Below, in pieces: positions 1-12,358 of a stretch of 64,000 nucleotides of DNA. This DNA is from Myoxocephalus aenaeus. Lineage: Eukaryota; Chordata; Actinopteri; Perciformes; Cottidae. The DNA lies in NCBI GenBank assembly GCA_038501785.1, contig JBAMJR010000084.1, positions 2,664,501-2,728,500 on the forward strand. The letters are read 5' to 3'. Both the position numbers and the translations under genes were made by a program. Under the pieces are notes generated by a model. That model was not told the DNA's origin. It did no database searches and saw only the letters and a program-made list of their open reading frames with translations. The stretch's first letter is position 1; each line of letters opens with the position of its first letter.

Positions 1-1201
1 ATCTGAAAAAGGTTCACTTGAACATGAATTTAAAAAAAAGCTGTTACATTCAGATGATCACTTGAGATAAACAACAAAGCATGTTACATGAACAGTTAAT
101 ATTGGACAGTGATACCTTTGATCGTTTGCACCCTGTTGAGGATCTTTGCAGCCTGACAGTGACCAACATGATAGATTTAAACTGAAACTATGAGTCTGAA
201 ATGATTATGCTCCTCGACAAACTTTGTAATATGCCGTTAAACCACAACAGGGGAGATTCTATTATTAGGCATTTTACCATTCAGATCATTATTAGTCAAT
301 GTAGATTTACACCTTTAAACATTAGCTTACTATTGACACAGTCGCCTATGAATACATGTTGAAAACTAAGATATCAAACTGTAAGCAAATCATAACCGAT
401 TCTTCTCATTTAAAGGTCAACAATTATTTGTATTTGGTAGTTTGTCCAGAAAAAAGGCACTATTGTTTTAGCTGTAATGGAAATAATTCCTCATCTTGAA
501 CCTTGCATCAATTAGATATCTCACTAGATGTCCACAAGGAACCAACTAATAGACAAGGGTTTCCCATTGGCATTTCTACTCATTCAAATAAAACACCTTT
601 TTCAGAATTATGTCCTGAAAATTAGCCAAAACTGATCATTGCTCATAGTGAAAAAAAAAAAGCCATGAGCCAATCCTGCATAACGAATCAAGGCATTTGA
701 CAAATTTAAACCAAGACTGAAGATTCATTCTGAAGAGCTGGATTTGTTTTCTTTAAAATTAAGCTAAAGAAAAGAGTTGGATCATCATAACATAGTAGTA
801 AACACAAAACCTGAGTTTAATTATTGGAAACAATTATCACTTGTCATAGTACTCAACAGAAAGTTTGGGTTAATTGATTTAATGCAACCAAACTAAAATA
901 TAAATGAGATGAAAAACAATTGGTCTTTGTGTTAAAAGTCGAGCACTAGAAAATTTAGACACCATGATATTTGAATTTGAAAAAAAATAAACCTGTAGTA
1001 TCGCCAGCATCCATAAATTGTTTGGATTGATTGAACTAACCCTGACCCCGATGCTCTAACGTTCATATTTCAGTCTCGTCACCGACGCGAGTTTGAAAGT
1101 TAATTCCAATCTTGTCCCTGGTAGTAGCAGTTGGTAATCACGAAAGTGCATTAGCTAAGAGATAAATGGAAGCCGCGCCCCCATGGCGGAAATTGAAGTC
1201 C
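1..1201 (-). other. cat: Probable cat 3' UTR and flank
   Basis: AT-rich DNA after the cat stop, with no coding exon recognised. No canonical AATAAA is seen on the minus strand here; ATTAAA variants occur at about 883-878 and 821-816 and are candidate poly(A) signals. UTR extent is inference. Confidence 0.4.
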
Positions 1202-1267
1202 TCACATCTTGGAGGCGGCGGTGATGGCCGAGGCTCCTGGACGGCTGTAAACATGCACATCTGTGTT
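1202..1267 (-). CDS. cat: cat exon 13 with stop
   Basis: 66 nt after a strong pyrimidine-rich acceptor (TTGTCTTCCTCAG). Encodes NTDVHVYSRPGASAITAASK-M and TGA. This short exon is easy to miss; it supplies the C-terminal SKM tripeptide expected to bind the PEX5 import receptor. Confidence 0.92.
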   Translation of the reverse strand, partial: NTDVHVYSRPGASAITAASKM

Positions 1268-4023
1268 CTGAGGAAGACAAAGTAGAAGGAAGAGAGAGAA
1301 CAAATGGCTTAAGTCTTCTTCTTTTTTTTTTTTTGCAGGTGCAGAATATGTACAGCATAGTCAACAATGAACTGGTGGCATTACGAAATAAATAATACTT
1401 TATTTTTTTAAAGGCGAAATATTATCCTATATCTACAAATGATGAGGTGAATTTCCCCCAGTGATTAATGCAGTCTCATCTTATCCATTTGAAATGGCCC
1501 CATTAATAAATAAATACACAGTGGTGGCAATCAAGGGTTCAGTTGTGAAAATTACACTTCTTTATAGTACAGACCGCATATTTGGAAATGCATTTCAATT
1601 TTGGAATATAATGATGAAACCTAATCTACTTTAAACTGTATATGATCAACATGTTAACAATAACAATGCTGACGTGCTTATACATTATTTAGCAGGTAAT
1701 CTTAGAATAGCGCGTTAGCATGCCAACAGTTGCAGCTTAGAAGTACACAAAGTAAAGCTGAGGCAAAGTCATTTGTTCTGAAACTGTTTGACAACCGCAT
1801 TATCTGTCTATCCATGAAGGTCTGTACCAAGTTTTATGGCAACTTCGAATCAAAGGGACGGACGGATGGACTGACCACAACTGGCAGATGGAATATCACT
1901 AAACTCTGGATTAGACTTTACAGGAAATGTGTTTACCTTTTTAGCCTCCGCGTTGTACTTGTTGAGAAGGGTCTGAACCCGGTTTCCATAGTCCGCATGG
2001 ACAGCCTTCAAGTTCTCAACCTGCATGAAGAACCAGACAATCGGATTTAAAAAAAGGCCCCTAAAAAACAAATGTTCTCATGAGTTAACTCAAATCTACC
2101 AACATTACAGTTCATGTGAGTGAGTGAGTGAGAGAGAGAGAGAGAGATCTTCAGCTTAGATGTAATACCTAATGATTGCATTTTTAGTTGTTAATGTTGT
2201 CGAGAAATACATATTAATTGAAGCCATGTTTTTAGGGGCTTTCAGAAGTTTCTCAACATCCAATTTCTCATAGTTTCAAAAACACACAATTTCCAAAAGT
2301 TTCTTTTTTGCAAACTGAAAAACCCACTTCCGTACAAAGCCTCAGAGGTTTGTGTTGCTGGTAAAGGGAGGCATGACAGGAAATAAAACATATCTGAATG
2401 GAAGATAATAAACTCAGTAAATGTTAAACATCTCAGGTAGTACTCTGTATGATACTACGGTGGACGAATACAACACATCCTAACCCAATAAATCGCATAT
2501 GCATTAAGAATGCATTATTTTTGTAATTTCTCCATCATAATTATGCAGATGATGCTCAAATGTTAAACACCACTTTCCCCTGACATCATCTATCTTGTTG
2601 AAAAATGTATTCAGTGCATTGAGACGATTAATAACTGGATGCATGTCCCAAAACTTTCGCCAACCCTAAAGAGACTAAATAAAATGTTTACTCCACAACA
2701 AAAAACAACAATTAATAAATCCCTGAATGGCCTATTGAGCAAAATGAAGTGTTATCCTGCTTGTACACTATAAACAGATCTCTTATGCCGTGTTCACACC
2801 GGACGCGAATTTGCGGACGCGACCAGATTACATGCAGAATCCAAACTTTACATTACAGATTACATGCAAAGTCCGGCAACGCGATAGACGCGTTTGAGGC
2901 GTCGCGAACAGAACGTTTGACGAGATGGGCGAACAGAGCGAAGGACGCGGCGCGAATTCGCGTGAGTTGAATTATCCCAACTCCAGCGGAGAAATCGCGT
3001 GACGCAAAGTTGCGGCAGCCAATCAGCGTTGAGAATCAGCGTTGAGAAGCTCCGCCCGTCATCACCGCCGTCTTGCCGGTCCCGAATGAAACTGCTGCTG
3101 CTCCGCCAGAACCAGCGCTGTCAGCGGCCGTCATTCAGACGCTGTTGTGGGACTACGGATAATATTATGAACCCAGACACCATGGAGTTTGATGTTCCGA
3201 CGTATGTGGAGTTTACACAACAAGTATAAAGCAGAACTAGTGGTTATTTCCATGGTGGGTGGCAGAATCGGTATCCGTTTTACGGAGAAGCCAGACGCAG
3301 TTCCTGGAGGAGTCGGAGAAATTCACCGAGCTGTGTGCGGCTACGGATGGTGTTATGAACCCAAACACGAGGGCGTTTCATGTTCCGACATGTTTGGGAC
3401 TTCCACAACAAGTATAAAGCAAAACTAGTGGTTATTTATTCCATAGTCGATAGCGGAAATGAAAGCTCCTTTCACAGAGACAAGCGACTGAGTTTGGTGT
3501 GAACACCCTCGTTTCACTCGCGCGAGTAAACTTCCGCGGTGAACGCGCCGCGTCCGGTGTGAACACGGCATTAGAACAGTGAGCAATGGTCTTTGCTGAG
3601 GACTTGAGAGAAATAATAAAAAAATAAAAAGTTTATAAAAAATAAACGGTTACAATGCATCAAGACGATAAGACAACTCAGCCTTTAAAAGCAGCCCTAA
3701 AACCCCTATTATTGACTGCGGCCTTTCAATGTGTTTATTTTTTACATCAGGATTATCTCTACACTTGTATACATGCTCTTTTAAAGTTTGATTTTAAGTC
3801 CTTTCAGGTTTTAATGTTTTTGAAACTTTGAAAAAAGAAAACCTTAAGCTCACATAACCACATGTTCCATACACAGGCTCACTGGTGTACAAAAAAAAAA
3901 AAAAAAACATCCTGTGGTAACTGTATCCCCAAACCCAACTATCATTCTTTTAAAATATGCATTTATCTATTGTACAATGAACATGTCAAAGTATACGTCA
4001 ACTGGTTTAAATAGTGGATATCC

Positions 4024-4073
<50 letters not shown>

Positions 4074-7000
4074 AAATTATTAATAATAATATATATATAT
4101 ACATTATTGTTATATATGTTTATATACATACATAAATAAATGATATATATTTAAAATAAATAAATATATATATATATAAAATATATATAAAATAACAACA
4201 TCATGAAAGACAGTAATGTGACAAAGACTATGTGGCCAGTACAAAAGGTGATTTGGACTCACCATGCGTTTTTGGATGAAGAGCTGCGCTCCCTTCAGGG
4301 CCCCGGCCATGTTCTGGCAAAGTCTCTGGCGCTCCTCTTCGTTCAGGACCTGCGTGTAGAAGGTGCGAACCTGCAATAATAATAAAAAAATTAATAAAAA
4401 AAACACAGAAAAAGTTGGCATCCTCGTCAAAGTTGATTACCTCAACTTGAGATTCATAGATGAATTTGCAGTTTAAAAAGAACATGAGGCAATCTATGAC
4501 CCCGTTTCAACCCTGCCAATACGCTAAGTAGTAGCAGAATAGATTTAGTGCTCCTATGCCCAAACGTGGATATTGATGTCCTTTTGATTGTATTTTAATT
4601 GTGGGTAATAAGTAATTGATTGACATTATGTGAAAGCAGAATTCATTTCAATGGCCTCTTGGGGCAGTGGAGCAACCCTTAACCACAACATTGGAACATA
4701 ATCACCATATGGAGCCGCTATGAAAGACTTATATACGCATTGAGCAAAACAGGAGCAGCAATAGCATTGATTTGGAGCCGTGTTTCCAATTCACTCTGCT
4801 TTTTGTTCTGTTTTGGTCTCTCACCTCTTGAGAGAAATATCTTGCTCATCAGCCGCTAAACGCTCCACTATGTTCACAACTCAGTCTGTCTGCTGTTTGG
4901 TACCAGCAGGAAGCGTGCAAGTGGTTTACAAAAGCTCTGATGAGAGCAGAAAGAGGAAAGCAGTTGAGGTGGTGGCCGGAAAAAAGTTGAAAAGAAAAAG
5001 AGTTGAAAGAGTTAAGAGGTTGAAAGTCTCTGCAAAGCTGAGGGGAGATGCAGAGTTGGGTGATAGTTCTCAGTAGGTTTGGCACCATGAGGGACATACA
5101 AGTAATCATTTAAAATATTCAGTAATGCAGCTTTTAAATAATATTGAAAGTAAGTATTGAAACTGCAATAATATATTCATCAATCCTCGAACAACAACAT
5201 GAACAAAAGTCTTCATGACTATCGCATGAATTACAAAAATGTATAATGGTCACAATACAAATTAAAATAATAAAAGGTTTGCAGGTGTGCACAAGAGAGG
5301 TGTTAGGACTGTAATTGCAATATACTGCATTCTGTTATAAACATACTTGCAGTACAATACAGATCATGTCATATTCAGTAAATACAAAAATATTTTATGA
5401 GTATTGAAAATAAACAAATAATTGTTCACCCATTGCATTTGTATTCATAATCTTACAACATGCTACAAATGTATAGTTTGTAGCATGATAATAGTGTTGT
5501 ATACTTAGCACATAATATTTGGTGCAAATACCATTTTTAGAAGAGTTTATAAAGTTTTGTAAAGTGTTTGCTTCTGCAAAAGATGCACATTATTTTGCGG
5601 CCTAGTTTCAGATATTGTGCTTTAGTAATTGTCAACTCTGGTGACCTTAATATTCCGGCACAACAAAGTACGCCTAGCAAGGGTGTGAATATACAGTATA
5701 GTATCAAAAAACACTTATTTAACTCTTGGGGGCACAAATCGCTCGGCAACAGCTAAACATGCCCATAAAAGTGTGAGGTTATCTTTACCTGTGTGACGTT
5801 ATCATCATCTGCACTGTTGTAGCGTGCCACATCCCGAGACACCTGGAACTTGGACTCTACAAACCGAGGCTGGGTCGCTGGGGCACTGAAGCTGTTGGGA
5901 TAGTAGTTTGGAGCTCCACCTAGAGGCCAAACAGAAATTATGACAAGAACGCTGTTACGGGTTGAATAAAAAATAATAATAATACCGAAGTAACTGAGAA
6001 AACCAACAGAAAAGTGTTACTTATAGTGAGGAAATCTGATCAGTGAATACAACGATTACATAATGCCCAGTCACTATCATTTTTCCAATATGGGATGCTG
6101 TAATGCCATGAAGTATGTTCTAAAAGACTGAGGTGGTTAGTCTTCTTAATTAGAAAAAAAAAAAAAAACATTCTAGTCAAGTAAAAACACGATTATAAGG
6201 AATAATGGTAGCGCTTCAGACAATGGAAAAATGAATGCATCTTGAGACAGAAAGAAGCACAACTGTAAAATGGACATTATATGGTAAATGGGTGGACTTG
6301 TACTTGCATAGCGCTTTTCTAGTCTCCTGACCAGCGCTTTAACACTATATTTATACAAGACTCACATGTGGGTATCAGAACAGAGCTGCAAAACAGGACC
6401 GTCCGTATACATAACGGAAAAATGTGAATGAACTGTTGAGCCACATCTCCTGCTCAAACAGTGACGCATTTGTCTGCGTCCTTGTTACCGCATGCACAGA
6501 AACAAACACGCAAAGCCAGACTCTGACTTACCTTGGTTGTCAAACATGCACATCGGACCATCGCGCTGGTAGTTGGTCACACGGGTCCTGAAGGGGCAGT
6601 TTACGGGGATCTGCAGGTAGTTGGCCCCAAGCCGGTGTCGATGTGTGTCTGGGTAGGAGAAGAGACGACCCTAGACAAAGACATGAGACATAGCATTGTT
6701 ACACTGTAGGTCTCTAAACTGTCAAAAGAAAGAATCGACACCTAGCACGCTTTGAGCAATTTATTAAAAGAGCATATAGTCTGCTGGAAGAGAATAAAAC
6801 GATCCAGATTTGGGAATGACCAAATAACACTGAGATGCCTGAACATGGCCTTTAACAGGACACCATAGACACTCAGTCCAGGGACAGTGAAACCCTTTTC
6901 TACATGTCCAGGTACCATGAGTATGTGATTGGTTACTGACAGGATATGTAGTACAAAACAGCTGATCCACTGAAGGCGCAGGTAGAAAATCCACGGCCCG

Positions 7001-10000
7001 CCACTGGATTTTAGTCTCATTGATGGTATGAATGCATTTTTATAGAAAATGTGTTGGTGTTACCTGCAGCATCTTGTCGGGGCTCGGCTCAATGCCCGGT
7101 GGCATGTTGCTGGGGTCAAAGGCCAGCTGCTCCACCTCAGCAAAGTAGTTGACTGGGTTCCTGTTAAGCACCAGTTTTCCTGCAGGGATCAAAGGGTATT
7201 CTTTGTGGGACCAAACCTGAATGAAAAAAACAAACAAAAACACAATTAGCTGAAAACAACACACCCAGGAAAGGATTTGACATGTAGACAAGTTGTACGC
7301 AAGTACTGTTCTTTAGTTTAGTTTTTATTAAGAACGGCTTACAATGATGTCAATCCAACCAACTCATCCGTTTTAATGTCAACAGTTTCTCACAAAGACA
7401 CAGTTCAGAAATCCTGCAACAGGTTATAATGTGGCATGTGGTACCTTGGTAACATCGAAGGGGTTGAACTGACAGTTCTCAGCCTGCTCGAAGGTCATGA
7501 CCTGGATGAAGAAGGTCCAGGATGGGTTGTTGCCATTGGCAATGGCGTTGAACAGGTCTCCAATGGCATAATCTGGGTTGGTGGATGCCAGGCGGTCTGC
7601 CTCCTCTCCTGACAGATTCTTTATTCCTTGATCCGTCTAAAAATCAAAAACAAAAACACGACATATGACACACTGTAACTAAGCAATGCCAAGAGCCCAG
7701 GAGGTGGATCTATTCAGTTAAATACGGGTTAAGCCTGGGCTCAAACAGACCTTGAAGTGGAACTTGCAGTAGAAGCACTCGCCATCAGCATTGACCAGTT
7801 TGAAGGTGTGAGAGCCGTAGCCGTTCATGTGTCGGAACCCGTCAGGCAAACCTCGATCGCTGAACAGGAAAGACACCTGCACGGGGGAATCGGGACAGAA
7901 GACGCAAGATATTGACGAGTCCTGCAACATCTACTACTGTTGATGTAAACGAAACACACAAGAAACACTACAGTACTTGAGAATATTTGAATAAAAGAAA
8001 TAGTCATGTCAAGTGATCAATCTTCCTTTCTGAAACACTCGACATCAGCTACCTGATGCAGACTCTCCGGCCTCAGGCTCCAGAAGTCCCACACCATGTC
8101 AGGGTCTTTCATGTGGGTCTGGGGATTGCGCTTCTGGGAGTGGATGAAGGACGGGAACTGCATAGGGGCACAAAAATGTGGAGAAACTCATAAAGGTGTA
8201 TCTGATCATTTCTCATGCCTCAGGATGATATACAGGTTGGATTTTGTGGGCGTTTTTTTCTTTCAACTTTTTCAAGACTGATGAAACTTGTTCTACAATC
8301 AGTTGTTCCTATATTTCCTTGGGTGTTTGAGTCTTCAGATACAGCCTTAAGGTATGGCAAATTATGGCTCATAGACCATCTTACACTCACTCACCAGCAT
8401 GGAGTCCCTGATGAAGAAAATGGGGGTGTTGTTGCCCGTCAGGTCCCAGTTGCCCTCCTCAGAGTAAAACTTGACTGCGAAGCCTCGGGGGTCTCGCACT
8501 GTGTCTGCTGATCCGGATTCTCCAGCTGAAACAAAATTCATTCAGTCATAGATCTAGAAGCTTATTCCAGTGTTTCCCCCACCGTTAGAATAGGGGGGGA
8601 GGGGCGCCCCCCTATTCTAACGGTGGGGGAAACACTGGAATACACTCGACAGCGCCAGATCACAAGTCGTAATTTAAGTTTCTCTTTCATATAGAACAGG
8701 TCTACACCTTGTTCTGTTATTAAACAAACTAAACGGCCGTATTTTATTGATATACGGCCGACACACACAGCTTGTCATTTCGGTCTCTACATGGTCGCGT
8801 TAACACTTCTCCTCTGCTCTGCGTCGCGCACAGCAGAGTTCCGCCCTGATGCGCACAAACACGTGCGCGCGCACAGACAGGTGAGCACTGAGCACACAGC
8901 AGCGGACAGAGAGCGTCGAAAAATATGTCGCGTGAAAAGCAGACCTATATCTGCATTTTAAACGCTCCCAGGGTGAAGATGGCAACAGCAGCTCTCATGT
9001 GAGGAGCACCGGAGCAGCTCTCTGAACCCAGAGCAGCTCTCTGAACCCAGAGCAGCTCTCTGAACCCAGAGCAGCTCTCCTGCTCCAGGTGAAAGAGACA
9101 AAGTGCTCGTGTCTTGTACCAACAATGAGCTGCTGGCTTCACATATTACAAAAGTACAAAGTACACGGACATAAAACTGAGTCATTAATAAATACATGGA
9201 GAAAAGCCTGTACTTTCGGGTAAATGTTTACGTTATGCCGTTAACAGGTTACGCTTGCGCATGCGCATAGCGACTCGCCGACTTTTGGCTCTTTGCCAGA
9301 AGTCTCCGTGACGTCCTTTCTGCTGCTGCGTCTCTCAAAACAGAAAACAGATCAACGTTGAGCATGAATTGTATCAAATCTACAACCCCGTTTATAAAGA
9401 TGTGTAGAGGCTCACTGCTCCACTAATACTGATGCAACCTGATGCTCACATATCTGCACTCATTCTGTTTTGTTTGGCAAAAAAAATAATAGCTTATTGT
9501 TTCCCACAATGAGCTATTTAGTAGTAACTAAATATTAGTTATTTTTTGCACAGGAGCAATCTGATTTACTTGAAAGTGATTGCAATTTTCTTTATTCTGT
9601 TATTTATAAAAGCACAGATGGAGTCACAAAATGAAGTTATTTACAGAAAAAGTTTGAGAACCACTACTTTAAGTGTTTGTGTTGGTGTCGTCGCCGTCAC
9701 CCCCGCCGCCGTGCCGCCCACCCCCCCCTGAAGCTGTAAACCTAGGGGAAACACTGTATTCTATGTATACATACATTAGCAGCACAAAACATTTGTGAGG
9801 ACATGAAATCCACAGGTGGAAATTATTTTAAAGCTTATCCTATCCTTATTTATAACACATGACATGGTTGTTCTTACCCACAGTGGAGAAGCGGACAGCG
9901 GTGGGAGTAGTCTTGCCAACATGTTCAAACACCTTGGCCTTGCAGTAGCGAGTGATGTCATGAGTCACCTCGAAGTAACCAAATGCCCCTGCATGGAGGA

Positions 10001-12277
10001 AATAAAAAAGTGTTAAATACGCCCAATTAAAACAATTGAAGTTGACTTAGATTAATTGAAAAAGTAATAAGGTTACTACATTCTGAATGTTTGTTGATAA
10101 ACATTCATTTTTGCTTGCTATTGTGAATTAAATAGTTCCATGCTCAATACCGGTTTGTTATCACAACTCAAAGTGATCTTTGAGTTTGTGGATAATTAAC
10201 ACTGAAGAAACAATACTGTCCAGTACAAGAACTGCAAGGTTCTTGTACTGCTGCAGTATTTTTATACATAGTTTAACTTGACACACGTTTTCTTTTGCTA
10301 CATTAGAAATAAGGTTTTATATTTCTCAATAGAAGATATTGAAAAAAAGCATTGTTTTGGTATGAGCATCAAAACTAAGGTATTGTTTCCCCTTCCGTCA
10401 ATAAAAAAAAAAAAATGAAGTCCTTACTTAGTGACTTACATAATCACTATGTACTAAAACAGGGTACCCCCAGGATTTTTCATCTCAAATTTAAGACTTT
10501 TTAAGACCTTTTCAAGACCACTTTAAATGAAATTTAAGACCAACATCGCACCTTTCCTGATATGCGTATGAATGAAAAAAATAGGAAATCAATCAATCAA
10601 TCAAATAACTTTAATCATAAGACAGAACCATTTAAAACAATAACTGTGAGGGGTGTACGTTTTGGTCTACGTGTCTTATTTTATTGTATTGTTATATAAT
10701 AATGAACAATATTTTCTTGTTAAAATGTTATCTTATTTGGCATTTATTGGACTGTTTGTCTTACCAAACAATGGGATCTTGATAGGCTTAATTTAGTAAG
10801 TAAAGTTTTTGTGTCATGATGAATATATTCAACTCGATTCTGGGGCGTCATTCTGAGACTTCGCTGAGTCGGCAACCGGACCCTGGCGACGTGTTTTCTG
10901 TAGCCGGCTTCAGGTTGCTGGCCCCAGGTTAGTTTCAATTACGGCCGAGTGACGGCAGTGACGGCTGCCGGAATCGGGCCGGTGTATTCGGTCCGATTCT
11001 GGGGCGTCATTCATGCCGAGTCTCAGCAGAATCGGCAACGGGACCCGGGCCGGACATGTTTCTTCCGGCGTGTCTAGCTTAAGCCGGATCCGGACAAGGT
11101 CATTTTGGCTACCTGGGGAAGAACCCTTTAATTTACAGAGAAGAAACATCTTTAGCTGGAGGACTGTGGACTCTGTAACACTACTGGCAAGTGCATCTGA
11201 CCCTGCTGGTGAGACACGCGCGATGGAAACGGGAAAGCAGGTTTGCATAGCTCGATGCAAACCTGCGAGCGCGCTAGTTAGCGCGCTCGCGATCAGCTGT
11301 TAAACTCTACAGCGTCTCAGCCAGTTCAGAGCCATATACAGGTTGCCTGATATTTTGGATGCGACGTTTGGGTGTACTAAGATTCGTTGTAACAACGAAC
11401 AATAAACAAATGTTGTGGCGCCGTATCAAATAAGGAAGGGGGTAAAAATTAAGACTTGATGAACGAAATTTAAGACCTGTTGACAAAATGTAATACCTTT
11501 TTAAGGCCTTAAATTATGAATACTAAATTTAAAACTTTTTCAAGTTTTTAAGCCTGTAAAAGAGGAGGTGGTGGAAAAAAGGCCAAAACATAATTTTGCA
11601 TTGAGTAACAATTCAGAGACAACATGTATTGTCTTGCCAACCAGATACAGCCAACACACAGGTCACCTGTGTGTTGGCTGTATCTGGTTACAGCAGAGAC
11701 TTACTCAATTACTCACCTCCCCCTTTGGCATGCACCACTCTCTCTGGGATTCGTTCCCGGTCAAAGTGGGCCATCTCATCTGTGAAGACCACATCTTGGA
11801 CAAGCAGAGGGCCCCTCTGTCCTGCAGTCTGCAGGTTCAGCTTATCTCCAACGGGATGGCCGGCTCCTGTGGTCAGTGTGTCTGGCCTCTGTTGATAAAA
11901 AAAAATATATTTGCTCGGAAAAAAAACAGACACACACATTAACTTATGCAAGATATGTATCTTAGGCCAACTGTGAAGCGCTTAAAATGTGCATGCATCT
12001 CAATCTAAGTTCTGTCCACCGTCCAATCTCTTAAATCGACTAATTTAAAATGAAAACAAATGGAGAAATCCCTTCATATATAGCGCTAAGACAATTATTT
12101 TGCAAAAGACATGAGTGGATGAACAGAATCAATTAGAAATGTTCATAAAAAATAAGGACATGGAAGCAAAAAAACTGCATGCATATTCCTGCAACTGGCA
12201 TGACACCGATTTTTACAGTATTGCACTAAGAATGTAAAACCAAATCAACACTGTGGCTTCTTTAAATATTGTCACAG

Positions 12278-12358
<81 letters not shown>

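Noticed and set aside
8640..9300. Small gene inside the hAT-like insertion
   Set aside because: Open frames here are short, overlap a 19-bp tandem repeat and lack any recognisable domain.
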